In this document: one piece after another, positions 42,385 through 53,651 of the stretch
How the letters are laid out: the number at the start of each line of letters is the position of its first letter
Numbering within the stretch: the first letter of the stretch is position 1
Origin: Chamaelirium japonicum
Lineage: Eukaryota; Streptophyta; Magnoliopsida; Liliales; Melanthiaceae
Reading direction: 5' to 3'
DNA length: 64,000 nt
Assembly (NCBI GenBank): GCA_947650365.1
Contig: OX393550.1
Location: 95,894,951-95,958,950, forward strand
Position numbers and translations under genes: made by a program
The notes under the pieces: generated by a model
Databases searched by the model: none
What the model was told of the DNA's origin: nothing
The model's input: the letters and a program-made list of their open reading frames with translations, nothing else

Positions 42385-45300
42385 ATGGCCGCCGTCGCCG
42401 CCGTCCGCCCTATAGTGACCGTCCAGCCCCTCGAGGGTGACATGGCCACCGACGGGTCCTCCTCCCTCCCCCTGCCGGACGTGATGAAGGCCTCGATCCG
42501 CCCCGACGTCGTGCGCTCCGTCCACGCGAGCCTCTCCAAGAACAGCCGCCAGCCCTACGCCGTCTCCAAGCGAGCAGGCCACCAGACCTCCGCCGAGTCC
42601 TGGGGCACCGGCCGCGCCGTCTCCCGCATCCCCCGCGTCCCTGGCGGCGGCACCCACCGCGCCGGCCAGGGCGCCTTCGGCAACATGTGCCGCGGCGGCC
42701 GTATGTTCGCCCCCACCAAGATCTGGCGCCGCTGGCACCGCCGCGTCAACATCAACCAGCGTCGCTTCGCCCTCGTCTCTGCCCTCGCCGCCTCCGCCGT
42801 CCCCTCCCTCGTCCTCGCCCGCGGCCACCGCATCGATTCCGTCCCCGAGCTCCCCCTCGTCGTTTCTGACTCAGTCGAGTCCGTCGAGAAGACTTCCTCC
42901 GCCATCAAGATCCTGAAGCAGATTGGTGCCTACCCTGATGCCGAGAAGGCCAAGGACAGCCGCTCGATCCGCCCCGGCAAGGGAAAGATGCGCAACCGCC
43001 GATACATCTCCCACAAGGGCCCCCTCATCGTCTATGGAACCGAGGGGTCCAAGATCGTGAAGGCCTTCCGCAACATCCCTGGCGTCGATGTGGCGAACGT
43101 CGATCGCCTAAACCTCCTCAAGCTGGCACCTGGGGGGCACCTCGGGAGGTTCGTAGTGTGGACCAAGTCGGCCTTCAAGAAGCTGGACTCTGTCTTTGGG
43201 ACCTTCGAGAAGCTGTCGGAGAAGAAGAAGGGTTACGTTCTACCGCGATCAAAGATGACAAACTCGGACCTATCGAGGATTATTAACTCCGACGAGGTGC
43301 AGTCGGTGGTTAGGCCGATCACGAAGGAGATCAAGCGCCGCACGCTGAAGAAGAACCCGCTGAAGAATCTGAACACTCTGCTCAAGCTGAATCCCTACGC
43401 CAAGACTGCCAGAAGGATGTCTCTCCTTGCGGAGGAACAGCGCGTCAAGGCCAAGAAGGAGAATCTTGGCAAGAAGAGGAGCCAGCTCCCCAAGGTATCA
43501 CTATTGAAATTTACGAATTACTATCTACTGATATTTCATACTACTTGTTATATATGGTTTTTGGTGGAAATGTTGTCATTGAAAGTTGGTGCTTCTTTAT
43601 ATATTTTGATAGTGGTTCTTATTAACTGTTTTTGGTGGAAATCGGTTAGCCATTTTTGACGGTTAAATGATTGTCCGACTTCAAACATATTGTTTGCTAA
43701 TTGCTAAGCAATTTTGCCATGTAAGATTTTCGATGTGGTATGTTGAAAGTTAGTAGATCAATGTTTGCTTTTGCCTTTTTTTCTCATAGGTGTGGATTAT
43801 GCTATCTATTTTGAAAGAGCACCACTATGATATCATTTATAATTGCTTTACATTCTATATTGTGTATTTTTATAGACAACTTGACTTATCCTGCTTTTGA
43901 TTTTTGAGCTGAAACTTATAGTTATTATTTTAGTTAGTTTACATTCATCTTGAGCTTCGTTTGTTTTGATCTGAAACTTGTGGTAACTTTTACTTTGGCA
44001 AGTATTATGGAAATTCCACAAAATTTACTTTGTTTGTTTTGATGTGTTTGCCCAAGGGGTAAAGTATTTTTAATAATCATGGAATGATTTCACCTCAAAA
44101 GCCACGTTTAAAATTCCAAATAATGTGTGCTATGGAAAGATTCCACAAAACCAATGGAACTCTTCTGCTCTGAGCAAAGTAGCCAGCCACCACAGATCTA
44201 TTGGGTATAATATTAGGATATGATATAAAATCATATTAATTGTATCTCTTATCAAATCAAATAAATACAATTGATCAAGTGGCTAGAGGAGTGCACCTAG
44301 GCTACCTTTTTGATCTAGGCCAAGGGTTCTATACTTGGCCTTCACTACTTCTGCAAATACTCACCTCTTTAGTCTCATATTGCCTGGGGGAAGACATGGA
44401 GACTCAATTAAATACCATTCCTCTTAAAGGGGTTGGTAGATAACACATGGTCCCTGGGCTTCACACACCACACGCGATCGTGCGCAATGGGCTCGAGCTC
44501 GGTACCGTGGACACATGCTGCGTGCATGCGAAGGGTCTTCGGTCCGAGATTTCTTTTTGGGCTATACGGGTTTGGGCCTGGGTTTTGCCTTGCTGGAGAG
44601 TCTAACAACATGATTATAAATCTCGACCGGTACCAGTACATATCGGTTTCAACTGGACCGAGCCGATACATCTCATTGGGCTTGAAACCACCTCTGCATC
44701 GGCCGATATCAACCCGTATCGGCTGATTCAGGATGGTATCGGCCGGTACAGGACCGAGCCGACAACGAGAAGGGGGGGGGGGGATGTTGGGAGTTTTTAT
44801 TGTTTTTTTTTCTCCACATGGGCTGTACAAGGGGGGTGGCTATGGCATGTTAGGGTGAGCTCTGTTTAGTGTATTTGGGCCATGGGGGGAGGGTTTGGAA
44901 GCTATATAAAACCCCCTAAACCCATATCATTTTACCACCACAACACGAGAAGGAAGAAGAGAAAGAGAGATGTGAGTTGAAACAAATCCTTTAACAAAAT
45001 ACCACATTGGAACAAGAGGTTCAAAAATGAGAAGCCTTTCTATCACGGCAACTTCAACAAGGAGGAGGAGGATGGTGTTCGTCGCTGCTACATATGCTAG
45101 CGCACAGGACATTTGGCGAGAGATCGCTACCACAAGCATACTAGTCATTCAAATCAGAATAAGACCGGGCCTCCTACCTCTGCTACTCGCCCCCAAGCCA
45201 ACATGATGACTGGTGGGACGAGCTCTGATGGATTCAGGCCAACAAACTTTCCTGAAGTTAATATGACCTATAATTCGTGCGATTGGTGGATAGACACATG

Positions 45301-46116
45301 AGCAGGAGCATATCTTTTTTTATACTACACAATGCTGATATCAAGCCTATGGAGCTAACATGATCAAACAGTTGCTTACTTTTCTTTGACGATTGTGGAT
45401 GCCCTCTTTACCAGCACATGAAGCTGACCTATCGAGGCCGTGCATTAGCAATTTAACCAATTAAATCTCCTTTTTTATATTCTCCTAATGCTACAAGATT
45501 CCTCTAGCTCAACTCATGTACACCACATCACAGCTTTCTGCGGTTAGTAACCATGTTATTTGTTATTTAAGCAATGAACACAAGTGCTAGCTTTTATGTC
45601 TGATCAAAAGCAAAGGAACTAACCTGATTAGCAGGTTAAAATCCATAGCACATTGAACCTACTCGTGGTGGCCTTTGACATTTGAACTTGGCCCTCTGAT
45701 TTTATGAAAGGCGAACCTCTGGTTATCCCATGCCCTCATATAGATCCTCAGCCCTCGAAAACTCACTATGTCAATTATGTGTTTGACCACATTGTTTTTA
45801 AAATCAAGCGGCGACACAAATTTATTGTCTTGATGGTTGCTGTTGTGTTATCATGCCTAAGGCTTCTTTTTATTTCTCTTTCGTATGGATCTTCCATGTA
45901 CAATGACCGTGTGAAATTTAGAACATGAGCTTGATACGACCGTATAGAACCCCACCCATCAGTTTGTCGTGTAATTGAGGTGCGGATGCTATGTTTGTGC
46001 AGGAAGAAGCTGATGCGATCAAGGCCGCGGGGAAGGCATGGTACAAGATGATGGTCTCGGATAGCGACTACACCGAATTCGAGAACTTCACCAAGTGGCT
46101 AGGTGTCACCCAGTGA
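42385..46116 (+). CDS. RPL4: 60S ribosomal protein L4 (uL4)
   Basis: RPL4 is a structural protein of the large cytosolic ribosomal subunit; its long internal loop reaches the peptide exit tunnel. Exon 1 is 42385-43494 (370 codons). The intron is 43495-46002, with donor GTATCA and acceptor TTTGTGCAG. Exon 2 is 46003-46116 (37 codons plus stop TGA). The total of 407 residues is the usual plant length. The start is the ATG in CAATGGCC, followed by [19 protein letters not shown]. Conserved blocks include [19 protein letters not shown], the loop [20 protein letters not shown] and [33 protein letters not shown] and [19 protein letters not shown]. The end is [18 protein letters not shown] at third positions is very high in the first 700 bp and declines afterwards. 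The frame is intact. An hAT-like MITE lies immediately upstream, and the intron carries repeat debris. Confidence 0.97.
43495..46002 (+). other. 2.5-kb intron of RPL4
   Basis: The intron has canonical GT...AG borders. It includes AT-rich sequence to about 44220, a GGTATCGGCCGGTA/TATCGG-rich repeat at 44610-44765, and a copia gag fragment at about 45000-45330. The rest shows nothing recognisable. Confidence 0.85.
45000..45330 (+). pseudogene. Copia gag/protease fragment inside the RPL4 intron
   Basis: In the plus frame, [19 protein letters not shown] leads into a zinc-knuckle-like CYIC...[14 protein letters not shown] stop sits in place of the residue after CYIC, and Arg replaces the last Cys. 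Further on, CDWWIDT marks the start of the protease motif, followed by a TGA. This is the usual gag to protease order of copia. No LTR is seen near it. Confidence 0.7.
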
Positions 46117-46368
46117 GTGGTGGTGGTCTTCTAGCAGTGTTTTTCGATCAGCGGTTTTTTTTTTGTAAGAGCTTGGGAGGGAGTTTTCAGTCGGGCCCTT
46201 TGTCGATGTTCTCAATAATGTGTTTTGCATCTTTGGAGTTCATCTTATGGATAGGTAATAACATTTTTGGAGAAATGTAAGGGGAAGTGGAGTGACCTCT
46301 CCCCCCCTACATTGTTTGCTTGGCAGTGTTAGCAGGTTTACTTGCGGGGCAAGAAGTGTGTTACTTGG

Positions 46369-46717
46369 TCAAATTACAAAAACCTCCCCCTGCGCAATGA
46401 ACCTCATTTCATATTGGTTCCTCAATTTCTGTTTTTTGAACAATTTGAACCTTGAACTATTTTGTGTCTGCATTTAGCCCACTACTCCGATTTTTATCCT
46501 GAAAATACCCTTGCCCTAGTAGGCATTGGTTAAATATTTCGAGAAACATTTGAGTTTTTATTGGAAATGGATAAGGGTGTTTTTGGGATAAAAATTAGAC
46601 GGGTGGCTAGATGCAGACGGGTCATTGTTCAGGGTTAAAATTGTTCGAGCGTAAAGTTGAGGGACCAATATGAAATGAGGTGGTATATGGTTCAGGCGAG
46701 TTTTTTGTAATTTGCCC
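46369..46717. mobile_element. Foldback MITE downstream of RPL4
   Basis: The ends are AAATTACAAAAACCTCCCCC and the inverse of a related GGGCAAATTACAAAAAACTC. Inner arms match through CCTCATTTCATATTGGTTCC and, at the right, GGGACCAATATGAAATGAGG. Further matches are GATTTTTATCCTGAAAATAC versus TGTTTTTGGGATAAAAATTAG. It begins about 250 bp after the RPL4 stop, so it may overlap the transcript end. Confidence 0.8.
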
Positions 46718-48720
46718 TTAGTACTTGATTTGATCTATTGACAACCAATGCCTGATGCATCATTTCTGCTCATAGCCACCACGTGCGGCCTAATCTGCCG
46801 GAGCTGCCCACCACCGCAGCTGCTGTCGGCGGTTGTCTCACTCAGCATGGTCGGTCACCCATTGGCCACCACGCACTTACCCCGAACTCACCATCACTCA
46901 ACGCCGACAGCAGCTGCGGTTGCGGTTTACATTCCTCAGTTACCGATCTGCTATTGCAAGAGGATTGCATGTCTTCTTCGGCGATGACTTTATTTTTTTC
47001 TCGGCAAACAGCGAAAGAAACAAGCAACTGTCAAAATACAATCAGCATCAGCCCGGATTATAGATCAGTCTGGGGTAAAATCGGATGCCCCATTTCTTCG
47101 CGAGCGATATCCGGCCACCACCGGTGCCCTAATTCTGAAAAATCTTAGAGGAGAGTGACCGGGGGCGCATGGCATTACGATGTTAGGCTAGACCTCCTTG
47201 AGCGTCCGAGTAAAGATCGATCTCAAGAATCTCAAGAACGATCCAGAAATGTTACGCATCAATAGTTGACTTGATTTCAGTTCTATGCAATGGCTTCACT
47301 GAATTACAATGAAATAAATAAACATAAAGATAAACCTGATTAACACAAACTCCATACATCATTGTAAAGATAAAACCTGATGGATCTAATACATCATACA
47401 TTCTAATGAACCCAGATTAACACAAATTTGATGCATCACTATAAAGGAAACTACACAAACTCAATACATCATCATTCCATGGAAACCCCATGCATCCCTA
47501 CAAGGACAAACCTAATGAATACATCATCATCACTAGGGGTGTAAACGGGTCGGGCCGGGTCCCTTTGCTATACCTGTTGTGTGGTGGCTTTGGTCCATTA
47601 GTTTTAATTAGTGAGTGGGTCATTAGACAACACACATTTGTACCTGTACCTTGCCCTTTTTCCTCTTCCTTTTCAATGCACCCTTACATGACCAAATTCT
47701 TTACATTACTACACCAAATTGATCTGGATGCCTTCAGTGAAGTTTGTAGGGATTCCTTAACTCTTCGGCATTACCTTTGGCAATGTGACTCCTTTATTTG
47801 TCATTTAGTTTTTAAGTCAAAATATTATTACTATCTGGTGGTGTTACTTGCCTTGAGTTCAGATGGGTAGAGTTATAGTGTCGCTTAGTCGCCCATGCTC
47901 ACACTTAAAGATAAAAAGCGGCAAAGACTCAACATGAAGCGTACTCTCCCACAAAGCTATCATGATCACTCAGGTATAACTATTAAAACTTATAGTGATA
48001 GCTATTGGAATAAGTTGATGAGTACTAGCCTATATTTGTATACCTAGTAGGTCACTTGCACGTTTTCATGATATACAGTTTTGATCATATGTATGCACAA
48101 GGCTTTTACTATTTAAAGTTGCATATTTTTATATGCATGATCAAGTGGGTATGACCCTCACACATCATGACTTTGATCGAATTGCATTTGGACCGAGTTC
48201 TATGTCTCAATTGGAAAGCTGAAGAAGTCATGCACACGATCCATGTCGTGCGCACAATCTAGATCACATGCACGAATCAGGATTGCACACACAATCTTGA
48301 GTCGGTTTCATCCGATCAGTTCCTTCTAGAAGTTTCTTGAAGCATGCAAGTTTCTCTAGTCGGTTCATCTTACACGCACGATCGCACGATCATCTGTACA
48401 TATGGTCATGTGTCATCTTGTCAAGAACGACCATTATTTTCGAATATGAGATGCCACATCAGCATCGTGCTCACTATCTATAGTGTACTCATAGTGCGGA
48501 CATTATGGGCACGACTTTGTTGAAATTGGTGCATGAGCTAGAGGTGACTTTGCACCGATTTTTCCTAGGTCGCGCGCATGGCTTACACCTCATGCACACG
48601 ATGGGGCCAGCTTACTGTTTTGATTGGTTTTATCTTGGTTTTAAGTTGGTCTTTTGAGCACTAAACACTAGGATTACCTTTTGGCTATAAATAGGTTGAT
48701 ACTCATTCATTAAGGCATCT
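46718..48720. other. Gene-free stretch
   Basis: 46740-47150 has moderately GC-rich text with short frames but no domain. 47270-47520 repeats AATACATCAT and GATTAACACAAA phrases. CACTAGGGGTGTAAACGGGTCGG at 47530-47553 resembles an hAT-like MITE start without its other end. 48180-48610 is rich in CACACGATC/GCACGATC phrases, like 32140-32310. Confidence 0.4.
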
Positions 48721-49251
48721 CTCTCACACCTTAGAACCTGTTTGGGGATATTTTTCAGTGGTCCTTGCGGTCGTCCTGCAAAACAGAGAGAACGTAAGAA
48801 CGACTGGCTCCCTTAGGAGCGCAGATCCTCCGACGCTCAAGTTAGAACAGGTACGAACAGGGGAGAGCTGTAGTGGTTGGAAAGTGTTAGGGTTGAGGGT
48901 TTCCAACCTGTACTTTGGAACCGGGGGTGGTACCTTTATAGCCTTTTGCAGCCCGTCAGAGCCTGACATGTGGTAGCGCCTTCCCGCACCTTCTATACCC
49001 CCATGTGCCGGCCCACATAGAATCTGATAGCTTTTGTCGTTTAGCCTGCCAGGCGGTGGAAAAGGGGGATGCACCGGTCTTGTCCTTGTTAGGTGGTGGA
49101 TTTGGAAAGTTCAAATCTGGAAGGTCCCAGATCGACTTTGGCCGGCTTCCGTGGACTACAATCGTCCACGTAGCTTCAGGGGGGTGGTGACACCTGTCGG
49201 CTCATTGCCGCCTTATTGTGAGCGACCTCTGTGGTAAGGAGGTGAGCTCTT
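48721..49251. other. Left flank of the 10-kb copia element; repeat-like, no gene
   Basis: Without the copia element this would join 59308 onwards. The text has LTR-like features (GGTACCTTTATAGCC near 48930) but no identified partner. No protein domain was recognised. Confidence 0.35.
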
Positions 49252-51581
49252 TGTTAGAATTGGTGAGGTCTATAGCTCGTAAAAACCTAGTGTTTAGCTT
49301 TGTATGGTTGATAGTATAGGATTGCATATTGGTACGTACCTTAGTACGTGTTCTGATTACAGAACAGAGAGCCATGGCTACATGATAATCCACTTGAGTG
49401 GGAGACTCAAGGGACTGGTCCCATGTAACCTAAATACGTTCGCAGCTCTGATAAGGGTTGGTCGCCCTATCAGGATAAGCTGTTGGGATGACAGAGCGTA
49501 GGTGTCTCCACCACGGTCATTAACAGGCACAGTATCTGTGGCCGAACGGAACCAACACGGTGCACAGATCGATGAGCAGACATCGGTGCACTAAACCGTG
49601 TTTCTGCTTAGGGTAAAACGGTCCTAAACCCTGAGGAACCATGTTTGGTGGACTAACCAGTTGTGTGGTGCTTTGGCGCACCAATGTGTGAGGATCCGGA
49701 TGCAGTGATCCAAAACCACGGTGTACTGGGTTACCCGGCTGGCGTTGCATCAGCGTGTCACTCCTGCAGGCTATCCACACCCCTAACGGGAGGTGCGTTC
49801 CTTGGTCTGACCTACGTCGTATTAAACCCTGGCCAGGTGGTCATCAGTTCGACTGGTGACGGATCCGGTTACTCAGCAGAGTTATCGGAGGTACGATGTA
49901 CATGGTCAACCTGGAAGGAACCGAGTCATATGAGTACTCGAGTCTGACGGTATTCTCCACCGCTCGAGTTGCGTCATGGCACCAGTGGAGGGACAGCGAG
50001 TTTACCATACTAAGCGGAGAGCAGGGGTATGTGGGAGAACATAGTAAGTCCGGGGGGATTGGAGTGCAGCCTGCGTCGCACTCTGGGTGGCTACGCAGGT
50101 TAACTCGGACTCAGAGGATCGATGGTACACTCGGGTAGTGTGTCGATCGAGTCTGAGTTGGAAGCCATGAACCCTGGTCCCTGAAGGTGCCACCTTATCG
50201 ACATTATGTATGGTTCTTATACCATCTCCTCGAAACACAGAACGTAGTTAGAGGAAGCGAGAAGTCCAAGCATACGCTCCGTGAGTGCTTCGCACTAGTG
50301 CACGGTAGATGCGTAGCTACGTGTGTGCACTAAGGGGAAACCCTAGGTTAGTGTAGAGACGCATGTAGCAATTCCTTGCCATAAGTGGACTTTGCCACAT
50401 GGGTGCGATGCACTGGGACATGTTGCGAGTTGACTAGTTGACTTCACTAGGGGCACCCTACGGGAACCTCAGAGAATAGTGAAATCACTGGTGCACTTCA
50501 CTTATGTGTGCCTTGCAAAGTCTCGTACACGAGGAACGGCCAACTAGTGGCATAAGGGCGTTTTGGTCATACCATGCGCCACTATGCACTAAGGGGGCCG
50601 GCCCTAAGTGTTGAGAGACTGGTCAAGGCCGGCCCCATTAGTTTCAGGAGGTTGTAGCCTCCGATGAAGGGGCCGGTTATGAGGCGCAGAAAACGGGCTG
50701 GTTTTGACCGTTTTCGAAAACAAGGAAAGGATAGAGATAAAGAAGAGATATATAGGGATAAGGCTTGAATCAATCATCCTTATCCATACTGTCCTTATCC
50801 ATATGGATAGGCCGACCCTATATATGAGAAGGAGAGAGAGGGGGCACGAAATTAATAGAGCCATGCAAGCCCTAGGGCCGGCCATGGCATGTGGAAACCC
50901 TAGCCGCCCCCTCTCCTCTCTTCGCATCTCCTCTCTCGTCTTTCTCTCCCTCGCTTGCGCCATTGGATGGCGACTCGTCTTCCTCGCGTGGTGTTTCGTA
51001 GAAAGAGAAGGCTCGTCGTATGGAGGCACTCAGAGATCCATCGATGAGGTGCCGTGCATCGTGTGAGATCGGGTGAACTAGAAGGCGTCTCCCGCAACCT
51101 TTTGCTGTCCAGAATCTGCACAGAAAATCAGCGTTGTTTCTGTGATTCCGGGAGCTACAGAAGTCCAAACGACGTGAAACTTATTGCAAAAGTTCCGTCT
51201 CGAAGTTGACTACCTGCAGTCCAAATTTCAGCCCAATCGGAGTTCGGAGAAAAAAGTTATGGCTGTCGCACCGAAGCTATGTCGAGCAGATCCGTAGCCC
51301 GTCTCCATCGACAAAGAAGAAATTTGTCGCGGTGAAAGATTCCGCACGCAGGTATGATCTCTAACAAGTAGATCTAACATAATTAGAACATGCATTCATG
51401 CTAGATTGTTCGTTTGCGTTAGATCGTCGTTAGGGGTTCGCGTAGTTGCCATGCTAAGTTTCATACACGCATATGTAAATTGTTTCGATGAAAATTTTGA
51501 TATGTAACGCACACCGCTCACGGTCCTCGGACCTTCACTTTGCTTCCGCTGCGGGCCTCTACCATGGATTTGTTTCCAACA
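49252..51581 (+). repeat. 5' LTR of the 10-kb copia element
   Basis: 2330 bp, TG...CA termini, followed at once by the initiator-Met primer site. Confidence 0.95.
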
Positions 51582-53651
51582 ATTGGTATCAGAGCACGCT
51601 AGTGGTGTGCGTTTCATTTTTTTTTCATGAAACCGTCATGTGCGCGCATGAATAGTATGTGCCGCCATCGGGGTTCTACGAGTAGATCATGCATAGTAGA
51701 TTTTGTATGTTCTATGAATCGTTCTTGCAGGGTGCCGCTTCTAAAATTATTCTGGATATGTGATTGCTTGCTACCGGGGGTCGGACCCCGTGTTAGCGAT
51801 TTTGTCTGGATGTTTTTTCTTCTGTGTGTGGATAGATTTTAGAGCCATAGTCGGGCAAGAGGTGAAGATTTACCACCCTTGATTCCCAGGCTTTTTGCTA
51901 GGCTTGTTTTCCTTTTCTTTCTAGGAAATTATGTACGAGTGAGCACTTGCTCGAAGCGTACTAGATCTTTTTCGGTTACAGATTGAAGAGGAGGACTTGC
52001 CGTGAAGATCCACCACTGGGAAGATAAGCGGAACCTTGGAGGACGATGGCGATCCGGCGAAGCGTACACGATGACGGCAAAGGGCAGAAAGCGTCAGAAG
52101 ATCGTATACAGAGGCTTGCACCGGATCGAGGAGCTTTGCGAAGGAGACAGAGAGCCTGCGCTGTGCCAGTCAGGTTCAGGGGTCGGACCCTGAACTTGAT
52201 TCAGTTGTGTGCTTATTTCTTTCAGTAGTTCTTTATATTTCTGTAGAGAACCCCGATGCAATAATTTGATTATCTGTGTCAGAGGGATGCCCTTTCCCCT
52301 CGGGTCCTAGCGACCTTATTAGGATTGGATTCCACTAGTGACGCCTATTATTTAATTGACCCTTGATGATAGTATGAATTCCTCACATTTGGTTATGCCC
52401 CCATTAGGTCAACACCCGATTAGTCGGGTGTGCCTATTTGGCAAGCATCGAAACCTAGAATGAGTTGGAATTCTACTATGACATCATTCGTCAAATTTAT
52501 AAGCAAGGCGCCATGGTAGTGGAAGACCTTTCCTGTCAGTCTGACCTTAGGCTAGGCTCTAGGGCATTAGCGTGATAGCCAAGTTTGCAAAGCATCAATG
52601 TTCTTGGGATATGTAATGTGACCCTTGAGTGGAGAAATCCACTCGAGGCAGGGACTATGATATTCCAAGATCGATTAATGCTTCGCGAAAGGCTTGAATG
52701 CTAGTGGGAGCACGGTATGACCAGAGTCTAGTGTATAGGTTGTCGTGACCTTAGTGTACACTCATACTTGCATTAAATAACCCTCAACTTTAATAAGGGA
52801 TGTAAGAGAGGACTTTTAGAGATCCTCTGGCCTCCACGGCCAGTCGTTTTGTGTTTGGGTGGGGATGCATAACTTCACACCCCCTAGGGTGGGAGCTGTG
52901 TGTTTCCATGCCAAATTACTTAATGACCTCCCTAAGGATATGGCGATTACGAGGCCATGAGAGAAGGGCTTTTCATCCCACCCTAGTGGGGGCCGCATGA
53001 ACTCCCGTGTCATAATTGCTTAGGCTCGTGGGTAAGCATCCTAAGTACACGTGAGGTATTCGTTGCGAAGACAACGGTGATCACGTGGCACTGGCCAAAA
53101 GATAACCATGGTCCATCAAAGTCCTTAGTTGGCAGATTTGGACTGGGTCAAGGAAAGGCCCGTGTAAGCGGATTGACGCTGCATGATGCCCCCTAGGGCA
53201 GGTGTAGTCGATTCCGAGATCTTACATACATGGTTAATTAATCCATAGAGGTGTCTTCGCTGTGAGGGTAGCGCTGACATTTGGATATAATTAGCTTATT
53301 TTCAAAATCCATAAAATAAGTTATTTTGCATTCATTTTCATTCAACCATATAGTTCCCCTATCCGCTATCCCATAAGAGAACCAGTTATCGGGTCTCTAA
53401 CTACGTAGAGTGGAAGCGTAATCTTTAGCTTATGCTTAGGGTAGTAAATGTACATTGGCATTCAATCTAAATATCCCTGTACTAGACCTAATGGGTCCAG
53501 ATATCACTAGGGCACTAACTAGGGCATATGAAGACTGGCGAGAGTCTAAGGAGATGTGCAAGTGCTATGTTATAGCAGACTTGCGGACAATTCTTTAGAA
53601 GCGAGTCAGAGATATGCCGGGTCTTCTCTAATTAAGTTTTACTTGCATTAG

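Noticed and set aside
42382..42908. Minus-strand frames opposite RPL4 exon 1
   Set aside because: They are shadows produced by high GC at third positions; the plus frame is a complete RPL4.
49663..50138. Frames of 80-141 codons within the 2.3-kb LTRs (also at 57384-58889)
   Set aside because: They overlap on both strands, occur identically in both LTRs and match no protein family known to me; LTRs are normally non-coding.
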